From positions 1 to 5,084 of the forward strand of contig DGOT01000068.1 of the NCBI GenBank assembly GCA_002389465.1: a DNA stretch of 5,084 nt, written 5' to 3'. The notes beneath the pieces are model-generated. The model was not told the origin of the DNA, did not search any database, and was given only the letters and a program-made list of their open reading frames with translations. The stretch is from Bacteroidales bacterium UBA4459 (GTDB taxonomy: Bacteria > Bacteroidota > Bacteroidia > Bacteroidales > F082). Positions within the stretch are counted from its first letter, which is position 1, and each line of letters begins with the position of its first letter. This document shows, one piece after another, positions 1-5,030 of the stretch. A program made the position numbers and the translations under genes.

Positions 1-1
1 T

Positions 2-178
2 GTTTATTTACTCACTTTTATTGTAAGTTTCATGTTTGATTTTGCACTGATATTAACCATTGGGAATGTTTTTCTGGGTTTGTTTGTCTCTGCCTTAATC
101 GGACTTGTTTCGGGTTTTGTTCCCGCCTGGTCGGCTTCGCGTTTGAATCCGGTAGATGCAATCAGGTCAAGTTTTTAA
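2..178 (+). CDS. ABC transporter permease, FtsX/MacB type (C-terminal end only)
   Basis: This frame is open from the left edge of the window and stops with TAA at 176-178, giving the last 58 residues of a larger protein. What is visible is a strongly hydrophobic stretch (about residues 11-44, rich in L, V, F, I, A and G, with GLFVSALIGLVSGFVPAW) followed by the tail SASRLNPVDAIRSSF. A final transmembrane helix running into P-A-x-x-A-(S/A)-R-L-N/D-P-(V/I)-x-A-(I/L)-R is the hallmark of the C-terminal helix of FtsX/MacB/LolCE-family permeases. These inner-membrane subunits pair with an ABC ATPase for lipoprotein or small-molecule export, or for cell-wall signalling. The substrate cannot be deduced from this end. 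The partner ATPase is not in the window, and no clear terminator follows the stop. The family call is fairly safe; the subfamily is open. Confidence 0.85.
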   Translation, partial: VYLLTFIVSFMFDFALILTIGNVFLGLFVSALIGLVSGFVPAWSASRLNPVDAIRSSF

Positions 179-246
179 CTGTGTTACATGGTTTTTTTCC
201 TAAACTAATTGGTATCAGACCTGTATAAATTTCATCATTTTCCTAT

Positions 247-276
247 CCTGTAATCTGCTAATATTAGCTATCTTTA
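247..276 (+). promoter_or_regulatory. Probable recJ promoter (Bacteroidota type)
   Basis: TATCTTTA at 269-276 matches the Bacteroidota -7 consensus TAnnTTTG except for its last base, and it ends 18 nt before the recJ ATG. CCTG at 247-250 lies 18 nt upstream and is one base off the TTG expected at -33. A perfect 12-bp palindrome, GCTAATATTAGC (257-268), abuts the -7 box. The assignment rests on motif match and position only. Confidence 0.5.
257..268. repeat. 12-bp perfect palindrome abutting the recJ -7 box
   Basis: GCTAATATTAGC is its own reverse complement and lies in the spacer between the putative -33 and -7 elements of recJ. It could be an operator half-site pair or a chance AT-rich palindrome. 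No regulator gene is adjacent to support a function. Confidence 0.35.
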
Positions 277-294
277 CCATCTAAAGAGTTTTAA

Positions 295-2043
295 ATGGAG
301 AAGCGCTGGGTTTTAAAGAAAAATGCTGATGCCGAGATAGTTAAGTTGCTGTCTTCGAAATTGAATATCAGCAGGCCTCTGGCTAATTTGCTGGCCCAAC
401 GCGGTGTAGAAACATACGATGAAGCAAAGAAATTTTTCCGGCCTGAGCTAAGTCATCTTCATGATCCTTTCTTAATGAAAGATATGGATAAAGCGGTAAA
501 CCGAATTCTTACCGCTATAAAAAAAGGTGAAAAAATTATTGTTTATGGTGATTATGATGTGGACGGAACAACGGCTGTCGCCGTGGTTTATTCTTTCTTA
601 AAACAATTTCATCGTAAAACAGAATTTTATATACCCGATCGTTATGATGAGGGTTATGGTATTTCTTACAAAGGAATTGACTATGCCATCAAATCGGGTG
701 TTAAATTAATGATCACGCTCGATTGCGGTATTAAAGCGGTTGAAAAAGTTGCTTACGCCAAACAGCGCGGGTTAGATACAATTATCGGCGACCATCATCG
801 CCCCGGTGAAAAAATTCCGGACGCGGTAGCTGTTCTGGACTCAAAACAAGACGATTGCCCATACCCGTATAAAGAACTGTCGGGTTGTGGTGTAGGATTT
901 AAACTGGTAGAGGCTCTAGGCATAAAAAAGGGTGTCGGAAAAGATATTGCATATGAATACCTTGACCTTGTTGCTGTTAGTATTGCTGCAGATATAGTAT
1001 CTATTACCGGCGAAAACAGGGTGCTGGCCTATTATGGCCTCAAAAAAATAAATACAAATCCGAGTGTGGGTATTTATGCCCTTTTAAAATCCGCCGGTAT
1101 CAAAGAAAACACAAACCCGGCCAGTGAGCTGCTTTGGGAACGGGAAATTAATGTTAACGATCTTGTTTTTTTGCTGGGACCCCGTATCAATGCAGCAGGA
1201 CGCATTGAAAGCGCTACCGATTCCGTACGTTTGCTGATCAGTAACAACATGGATTATGCCGATAAACTTGGCCGGCAAATAGATGACCTGAACCTGACAC
1301 GCCGAGACCTGGACAGTCATATCACACAGGAAGCGGTTAATATGATCAGGGATATCTCGATCAACAATAAGAAAACAACGGTCGTCTACAAAGACTCGTG
1401 GCATAAAGGGGTAATCGGTATAGTTGCTTCACGGCTCGTAGAATTATTTTACAAACCCACTATCGTATTAACAAAAACCGACGAGCTTATAACCGGATCG
1501 GCCAGATCAATTAAAAATTTCGACATCTACGATGCCATCGATTCATGCAGCCACCTGCTGGAACACTTTGGCGGGCACACTTATGCTGCGGGACTTGCCC
1601 TGAAACCGGAAAACCTGGAACTGTTTATCGAGGAGTTCGAAAAATATGCCTCAGACAGGATCGTAGAAGAGATGTTGATCCCGGAAATTGAAATAGATCT
1701 GGAATTATTCATCAGCGATATTAACTTCAAATTTTTCCGCATCGTACGGCAATTCGCCCCTTTCGGACCAGGAAATATGGCGCCCATGTTCGTTACTAAC
1801 AACGTGATTGATACAGGATATGCCAAGTTGGTTGGCCGGAAGAATGGACAGAACCATTTAAAATTTTCTGTGGTCCATCCCGACAGGACTGGTAATCCGG
1901 TACCGGCCATTGCTTTTAACCAGGGACACCATCTGGAAAATATGAAAAAAGGTAACCCTTTCGGTATTTGTTACCATATTGACGAAAATACCTGGCAGGG
2001 AAACACAACACTGCAGTTAAGAATAATGGATATTAAATTCTAA
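295..2043 (+). CDS. recJ: Single-stranded-DNA-specific 5'-3' exonuclease RecJ
   Basis: RecJ degrades single-stranded DNA 5' to 3' in the cytoplasm during recombinational repair (RecFOR pathway), mismatch repair and base excision repair, using divalent metal ions. At 582 residues it has the usual bacterial length. Domains in order: an N-terminal segment ending in LHDPFLMKDMDKA (55-67); the DHH phosphoesterase core with DYDVDG (86-91), LDCG (142-145), GDHH (165-168) and AADIV (231-235, likely the fourth metal-ligand Asp at 233); the GPRINAAGRI motif (295-304); the DHHA1 domain with HKGVIGIVASRL (370-381) and GGHTYAAG (426-433); and a C-terminal OB-fold-like region containing FAPFGPGN (487-494). 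All catalytic signatures appear intact. ATG at 295 is chosen because it follows a -7-like box by 18 nt and AAAGAG (283-288) by 6 nt, and because MEKRWVL suits a RecJ N-terminus. The stop overlaps that of the convergent membrane-protein gene. No close functional partner is adjacent. Confidence 0.97.
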   Translation: MEKRWVLKKNADAEIVKLLSSKLNISRPLANLLAQRGVETYDEAKKFFRPELSHLHDPFLMKDMDKAVNRILTAIKKGEKIIVYGDYDVDGTTAVAVVYSFLKQFHRKTEFYIPDRYDEGYGISYKGIDYAIKSGVKLMITLDCGIKAVEKVAYAKQRGLDTIIGDHHRPGEKIPDAVAVLDSKQDDCPYPYKELSGCGVGFKLVEALGIKKGVGKDIAYEYLDLVAVSIAADIVSITGENRVLAYYGLKKINTNPSVGIYALLKSAGIKENTNPASELLWEREINVNDLVFLLGPRINAAGRIESATDSVRLLISNNMDYADKLGRQIDDLNLTRRDLDSHITQEAVNMIRDISINNKKTTVVYKDSWHKGVIGIVASRLVELFYKPTIVLTKTDELITGSARSIKNFDIYDAIDSCSHLLEHFGGHTYAAGLALKPENLELFIEEFEKYASDRIVEEMLIPEIEIDLELFISDINFKFFRIVRQFAPFGPGNMAPMFVTNNVIDTGYAKLVGRKNGQNHLKFSVVHPDRTGNPVPAIAFNQGHHLENMKKGNPFGICYHIDENTWQGNTTLQLRIMDIKF

Positions 2044-2606
2044 TCTTCCTCCGGTAATTCCTCAACGATCGTTTTTTCAATGTTTTTCAGCTTCACCGAC
2101 ATGTAAATCAGAACTACCCCTATAATAAATGCCAGGATGCCACTAATGACAACAAGAAATTGCGCAGTTTCAAAAGGGTTGAAAAACAAAATAATGCCAA
2201 AGACCAGTGAAATTAATCCGTTAATTAAAAACGTGTTTTTTTCAGAAGGAATAAATTCAGGTCTTGTGGCCAGATAAAGCTGTAGTATGGCCATTATAAC
2301 GGCCCACGCTCCAATAATTATAACGAATATAGTAAGTGATTTGGCCGTATAAAATGTTAACAACACACCAATAATAATGGTAATAACCGAGCTGATCAAA
2401 TCAGTTACATAAGGAAGGTGCGCTCTGATGTTACTAACAGCACCCCACAGCATAGCCAGACCAATAATCAACAGAATAATTCCAAAATACATGACCATGG
2501 TTGTCACTGTAGTATCCGGTACGATAACAGCCAATAGTCCGTATAAAATAGCAATAATTCCGCTAAATGTAAGTGTTCGCCAATTGCCTAAACTTCTTGA
2601 GCTCAT
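2040..2606 (-). CDS. HdeD/DUF308-family six-helix membrane protein
   Basis: This 188-residue, very hydrophobic protein has six predicted membrane helices at about 12-29, 35-57, 68-86, 90-113, 124-142 and 148-170. It ends in a charged cytoplasmic-type tail (KLKNIEKTIVEELPEED). Three helix hairpins with small residues and a Pro or Asn-Pro after alternate helices (GLLAVIVPD near 23-31, FGIILFFNPF near 136-145) fit the repeated DUF308 unit of HdeD-like proteins. In Escherichia coli HdeD is an inner-membrane protein linked to acid resistance at high cell density; that role is not shown for Bacteroidota homologues and should not be assumed. The ATG at 2606 is 25 nt downstream of a TATCTTTA box. Another ATG at 2616 is out of frame. 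The TAG stop (2040-2042) shares bases with the recJ stop on the other strand. The sequence upstream of its -7 box is the end of an inserted repeat element. Confidence 0.85.
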   Translation of the reverse strand: MSSRSLGNWRTLTFSGIIAILYGLLAVIVPDTTVTTMVMYFGIILLIIGLAMLWGAVSNIRAHLPYVTDLISSVITIIIGVLLTFYTAKSLTIFVIIIGAWAVIMAILQLYLATRPEFIPSEKNTFLINGLISLVFGIILFFNPFETAQFLVVISGILAFIIGVVLIYMSVKLKNIEKTIVEELPEED

Positions 2607-2631
2607 AATTCTTCATGTTTAAATTAATGTA

Positions 2632-2643
2632 TAAAGATAGCTA
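2632..2643 (-). promoter_or_regulatory. Probable promoter -7 box of the HdeD-like gene
   Basis: On the minus strand this reads TAGCTATCTTTA, 12 bases identical to 265-276 upstream of recJ. Its last eight bases, TATCTTTA, approximate the Bacteroidota -7 consensus TAnnTTTG, and the box ends 25 nt before the ATG. No TTG is seen at the -33 distance. That position now falls within the terminal repeat of the adjoining MITE-like element. Confidence 0.45.
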
Positions 2644-2647
2644 TTTC

Positions 2648-2812
2648 TTAGAGACTGTTTGGGTTTTGTTTTTAGGATTTATTATAATGTGTTTTTTGTC
2701 AGATCAAGGCATTTTTGAGAGGCATAGCAGAGCTATGGGTCGAAAAAATAACGATGAGATAGCGCAAAAGACGCATAAGAAAACTGAAGGATTAATTCCA
2801 AACGGTCTCTTA
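2648..2812. mobile_element. Putative MITE-like element with terminal inverted repeats
   Basis: The ends are GAGACTGTTTGG (2651-2662) and, on the opposite strand, GAGACCGTTTGG (2798-2809): a 12-bp inverted repeat with one mismatch. Both ends are flanked by TTA (2648-2650 and 2810-2812), which may be a 3-bp target duplication. The body of about 159 bp has no convincing gene and centres on an imperfect hairpin (2711-2749). Size, terminal repeats and flanking TTA suggest a non-autonomous insertion. A GAG-type end and a TNA target would suit the IS1031 subgroup of the IS5 family, but that is a recollection of family traits, not a match to a known element. It sits between two minus-strand genes, 8 nt past the MutS-like stop codon and just upstream of the HdeD-like promoter box. 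It could instead be an intergenic palindromic repeat, which copies elsewhere in the genome would help settle. Confidence 0.5.
2711..2749. repeat. Imperfect hairpin inside the MITE-like element
   Basis: CATAGC (2723-2728), AGA loop, GCTATG (2732-2737) form a perfect 6-bp stem. The symmetry resumes outward with GA (2719-2720) against TC (2740-2741) and ATTTTT (2711-2716) against AAAAAT (2744-2749), with two symmetric 2-nt internal mismatches. The stem lies near the middle of the element. It could be a structured RNA segment when transcribed, or simply part of the element's repeat architecture. Confidence 0.5.
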
Positions 2813-2820
2813 AAAAACTG

Positions 2821-4629
2821 TTATACGGTTATGCCCATTTTTTTCATTAAAACCGTAGCATTTGTATTTTTAGAAATTCCGTCTCTGATTTTGTAGTCGA
2901 ACAATAACTCATCGTTCTTCATATCCACTTCAAAGCATTTATTGGCAATCTGGTCCGGAAATGCTTTCTGCAGTTCACCCAGAGCAATATCGTGTGTGGC
3001 AATCATGCCCGACGCGCCTAAAGTCACCAGTTGCCTGAGTAGTCCTTCCGAACCCTTGTGTTTGTCAATGGAATTGGTCCCCCGTAAAATTTCATCCAAC
3101 AAAACAAACAGTTGCCCCCCATTCTCCAGCCGGGTAATGATTTCTTTTAACCTTTTTAGTTCGGCAAAAAAATACGATTCGCCGTCCTGTATTGAGTCGG
3201 AGGTTTTTATGCCCGTGTGTAGTTCCGCGGGGGTCATGATAAACTTTTTAGCTAACACCGGCGCGCCCGTCATGGCCAGAATCATATTCACTCCCACCAT
3301 TCTCAAATAGGTGCTTTTTCCTGCCATGTTGGCTCCTGTAACTATCTGAAACTTACCCCACCCGTTCAGGTTAATATTGTTGCCTACACTTTTTTCTGCG
3401 TTAATTAGAGGATGGCGGGCGTCCTCAGCTTCCAGTACAAAATCATCTTCTGAAAACACAGGAAATACCGCGTCCGGTTGACTGAAGGCGAAACCTGCCA
3501 GTGAAGCTTGTACATCAAATAAAAACATGGTGTCAAAAACAACTTTCATTTGATGCCCGTAAGCCTTTTTCCATTTTTCCAAACGGATGCACTGACAAAT
3601 GTCCCATAAAAAGAAAATATTCAGAAAAAACCCAACCAGAATATTTAACCGGTAATCAAAGGCAGTCGTAATCCGGGATAATTTTTTAATAACCTCCTGT
3701 GCCGATCTGCCTTTATCAGAAATCCTGTTTCTGTTTTCATTCAGTAATTCCGATGTAAATTGTTCATTCTCTATCATCCGGAACATTTCGCCAAATTTTT
3801 TCAGTGTTTCCGTTTTTATGCTCAACTGCTGGTGCAGTTTGTTTATGGATGAAATTTTTCCTCCAACTATTAGAAACGGAAGAATCAGAAACAACAGAAA
3901 AGCTCCAAACCCCACGTAACCCGTGCTCATCAAAAAAATGATACCGAAACCCAGTACAGGCGTAATGATCAACATAGATTTATAAAACAATTTGTCATAT
4001 ATCATCGTATCGTCTTTGGCCCAGCTTAAAAAATTTTCAATAGTAAATTTTTCTTCATTTGCCAGTTTTCCATATGCCTGAAATTGTTGTCGCCAGACGG
4101 GCATCTCTTTCAATTCGCTTACAGCTTTCTGTTTCCTGATCAGTTCTTTTATGTTTTTTTCAGGGTTTGTAAACCTTTTAGCAAGTATGTTCCGGCCGTT
4201 TACTGTAGCACTTCTGTTAATAAGCTGGAATAGTGATCCTTCTCCAAATATATCCAGGTCGGACGTGAATGGGTGCTGATCGTCCGCATATTCTTTTCCT
4301 CCGGGAATGCCAGATGTTTTTCCTTGCAGCAATGCCTGCTCGTTCTCGTTGATCGTTACAAGAGTTTCGTACCATTTTTTTTCTTTGTAAAGCTTTGCGT
4401 GACGGCTTACTAAAAATATGAATATGCCAAAACCCAGGATGCCGATTGCCATAAGTGCATACAGGTGGACGCCTGAGAGAATGTAAATACCGGCGACTGT
4501 ACTAAGAAATATAGATATACGTAGTATAGAAATGCGCCGGATTTTCCGGGTTGTATTAAATAATTTTTTTGTGCATTTCTTTTTCTGGCTCTCAAAAAAT
4601 AAATAGGGGTTCTTTTTTTCTTCTTTCAT
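2821..4629 (-). CDS. Membrane-anchored MutS-family ATPase (MutS domain V paralogue)
   Basis: The C-terminal third (about 400-602) is a MutS-type ABC ATPase: ARHPLI (404-409), Walker A TGANMAGKST (431-440), signature region TSDSIQDGESYFFAEL (476-491), Walker B LFVLLDEILRGTNS (507-520), His-loop ATHD (544-547) and the terminal DGISKNTNATVLMKKMGI region (583-600). Before it lies a lever/core-like helical part (about 120-210 and 260-400). The mismatch-recognition and connector domains of true MutS are absent, and the length is 602 residues against roughly 850 for MutS. Four hydrophobic segments (about 35-54, 57-76, 217-235, 239-259) predict membrane anchoring, and the Lys/Arg-rich first 33 residues should be cytoplasmic. 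It is probably a DNA- or nucleotide-responsive membrane ATPase of unknown role; mismatch repair is unlikely. The ATG at 4629 follows a consensus -7 box by 19 nt. The stop is TAA at 2821-2823, and no obvious terminator follows. Confidence 0.9.
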   Translation of the reverse strand: MKEEKKNPYLFFESQKKKCTKKLFNTTRKIRRISILRISIFLSTVAGIYILSGVHLYALMAIGILGFGIFIFLVSRHAKLYKEKKWYETLVTINENEQALLQGKTSGIPGGKEYADDQHPFTSDLDIFGEGSLFQLINRSATVNGRNILAKRFTNPEKNIKELIRKQKAVSELKEMPVWRQQFQAYGKLANEEKFTIENFLSWAKDDTMIYDKLFYKSMLIITPVLGFGIIFLMSTGYVGFGAFLLFLILPFLIVGGKISSINKLHQQLSIKTETLKKFGEMFRMIENEQFTSELLNENRNRISDKGRSAQEVIKKLSRITTAFDYRLNILVGFFLNIFFLWDICQCIRLEKWKKAYGHQMKVVFDTMFLFDVQASLAGFAFSQPDAVFPVFSEDDFVLEAEDARHPLINAEKSVGNNINLNGWGKFQIVTGANMAGKSTYLRMVGVNMILAMTGAPVLAKKFIMTPAELHTGIKTSDSIQDGESYFFAELKRLKEIITRLENGGQLFVLLDEILRGTNSIDKHKGSEGLLRQLVTLGASGMIATHDIALGELQKAFPDQIANKCFEVDMKNDELLFDYKIRDGISKNTNATVLMKKMGITV

Positions 4630-4633
4630 TGTC

Positions 4634-4646
4634 AGGGTTTAACCCT
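4634..4646. promoter_or_regulatory. 13-bp palindrome between the -7 box and the MutS-like start
   Basis: AGGGTT-T-AACCCT is a perfect 6-bp inverted repeat with a 1-nt spacer. It lies 2 nt downstream of the minus-strand TAAATTTG box and 4 nt upstream of the ATG, so it should cover the transcription start. That placement suits an operator or a small 5'-UTR element. No regulator is known. Confidence 0.4.
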
Positions 4647-4648
4647 TG

Positions 4649-4662
4649 CAAATTTAAAGATA
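4649..4662 (-). promoter_or_regulatory. Probable promoter -7 region of the MutS-like gene
   Basis: On the minus strand this reads TATCTTTAAATTTG. It contains a perfect TAnnTTTG box (TAAATTTG, 4649-4656) overlapping a second TATCTTTA box (4655-4662) like those before recJ and the HdeD-like gene. The ATG is 19 nt downstream of the first and 25 nt downstream of the second. No TTG is found at the expected -33 distance, so upstream recognition may be weak or activator-dependent. Confidence 0.55.
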
Positions 4663-4689
4663 ATGGCAGAAGTGCGTTTTAATTGTCTG

Positions 4690-4905
4690 TTAATAAACCA
4701 TAATCTTTTTTGAGGTGGGTTTACCTTTATTTGTTCGCACTGTAATTATATACAAATCTCTGGCGTGTCCTGACAGGGAAAAATGAATTTGTCTTTCTGA
4801 TGATTTTCTTTCTTTTATTAACCTGCCATTAAGATCGGTTATTATAATATAGTGATCTTCACTTAGACGTAAGATGGGAATAATCCTTACGCCTTTTACC
4901 CATAT
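4690..4905 (-). pseudogene. Orphan T9SS type A C-terminal sorting domain (gene remnant)
   Basis: The minus strand is open for 71 codons, from a stop codon at 4906-4908 to TAA at 4690-4692, with no ATG except one near the end. The translation contains YIIITDLNGRLIKE (19-32), then QIHFSLSGHARDLYIITVRT (39-58) and ends in KKIMVY (66-71). This follows the type A sorting-domain pattern: beta strand, D-x-x-G-(R/K), I-x-x-(S/L)-S, G-x-Y-I-x-x-(V/I), K-K-I-x-V. Such domains send proteins through the outer membrane by the type IX system and are always the end of a larger secreted protein. Here the usual Pro-Asn-Pro motif and the whole cargo are missing, and the common Gly before L-Y is Asp. The sequence upstream is AT-rich and noncoding, so this is best read as the surviving 3' stump of a deleted gene. 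A frameshifted 3' end is less likely. Confidence 0.75.
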
Positions 4906-4939
4906 TTACGAACGCAATGCAAGAATAGTATATTAAAAC

Positions 4940-4956
4940 AATGTATTTTATACATT
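4940..4956. repeat. 17-bp perfect palindrome upstream of the last gene
   Basis: AATGTATTTTATACATT is an inverted repeat with 7-bp arms around a central TTT. It lies about 39 nt upstream of the -7 box of the gene starting at 5031, a usual place for an activator or repressor site. Its AT richness means chance cannot be excluded. Confidence 0.4.
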
Positions 4957-4960
4957 TGGT

Positions 4961-4989
4961 TTGTTAATTAACTTGTTGATTTAACAAGT
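4961..4989. promoter_or_regulatory. Putative operator cluster over the -33 region
   Basis: TTGTTAATTAAC (4961-4972) is followed by TTGTTGATTTAAC (4974-4986), an imperfect tandem repeat with a period of 13. The first copy contains the palindrome GTTAATTAAC (4963-4972). The second lies in the inverted repeat ACTTGTT-gattt-AACAAGT (4971-4989), whose left arm includes the TTG used as -33. Overlap with the promoter suggests protein binding. A short hairpin is the alternative. Confidence 0.45.
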
Positions 4990-5002
4990 ATTATTAGATT
5001 TG
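4973..5002 (+). promoter_or_regulatory. Bacteroidota promoter of the last gene
   Basis: TTG (4973-4975), a 19-nt spacer and TAGATTTG (4995-5002) match the TTG-N19-TAnnTTTG consensus of Bacteroidota housekeeping promoters exactly. The ATG lies 28 nt downstream of the -7 box, leaving a leader of about 20 nt. This is the best promoter in the window. Confidence 0.65.
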
Positions 5003-5030
5003 TCTTTCAAAAATAATTAAACTTAAGATT

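Noticed and set aside
179..215. Possible terminator after the ABC permease (T-run at 192-198)
   Set aside because: Only a 3-bp stem (TGT/ACA) precedes the run of T, too weak to call an intrinsic terminator.
1084..1404. Minus-strand open frame of 106 codons inside recJ
   Set aside because: It lies wholly within the recJ coding sequence, has no recognisable domain, no promoter box and no neighbour logic. It is an antisense shadow of a well-supported gene.
1581..1910. Minus-strand open frame of 109 codons inside recJ
   Set aside because: Antisense to the conserved DHHA1 and C-terminal region of RecJ, with a composition that mirrors the sense codons and no family match.
2428..2622. Plus-strand open frame of 64 codons antisense to the HdeD-like gene
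   Set aside because: It overlaps the start half of a clear membrane-protein gene and has no start signals of its own.
2798..2823. Possible intrinsic terminator after the MutS-like stop (T-run on the minus strand at 2812-2817)
   Set aside because: The bases before the T-run form at most a 3-bp stem, and the run is better explained as the flank and end of the inserted element.
2615..2896. Plus-strand open frame of 93 codons spanning the MITE-like element and the 3' end of the MutS-like gene
   Set aside because: It runs through the inserted element and then antisense into a real gene. The encoded residues show no family pattern, and the openness comes from the A/T-rich repeat. A tiny element-encoded peptide cannot be fully excluded.
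2942..3310. Plus-strand open frame of 122 codons antisense to the MutS-like ATPase domain
   Set aside because: It is opposite the Walker A to His-loop region, whose sense-strand motifs are unambiguous. The antisense product is serine- and cysteine-rich with no motif.
4410..4595. Minus-strand open frame of 61 codons in another frame of the MutS-like N-terminus
   Set aside because: Same-strand alternative frame within the Lys-rich and membrane-helix coding part. The main frame fits length and promoter spacing, and nothing suggests a frameshift.
295..4629. RecJ plus MutS-like protein as a dedicated repair or defence module
   Set aside because: The genes are on opposite strands, separated by a DUF308-type membrane gene and an insertion, with independent promoters. 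Adjacency alone does not support a functional system.
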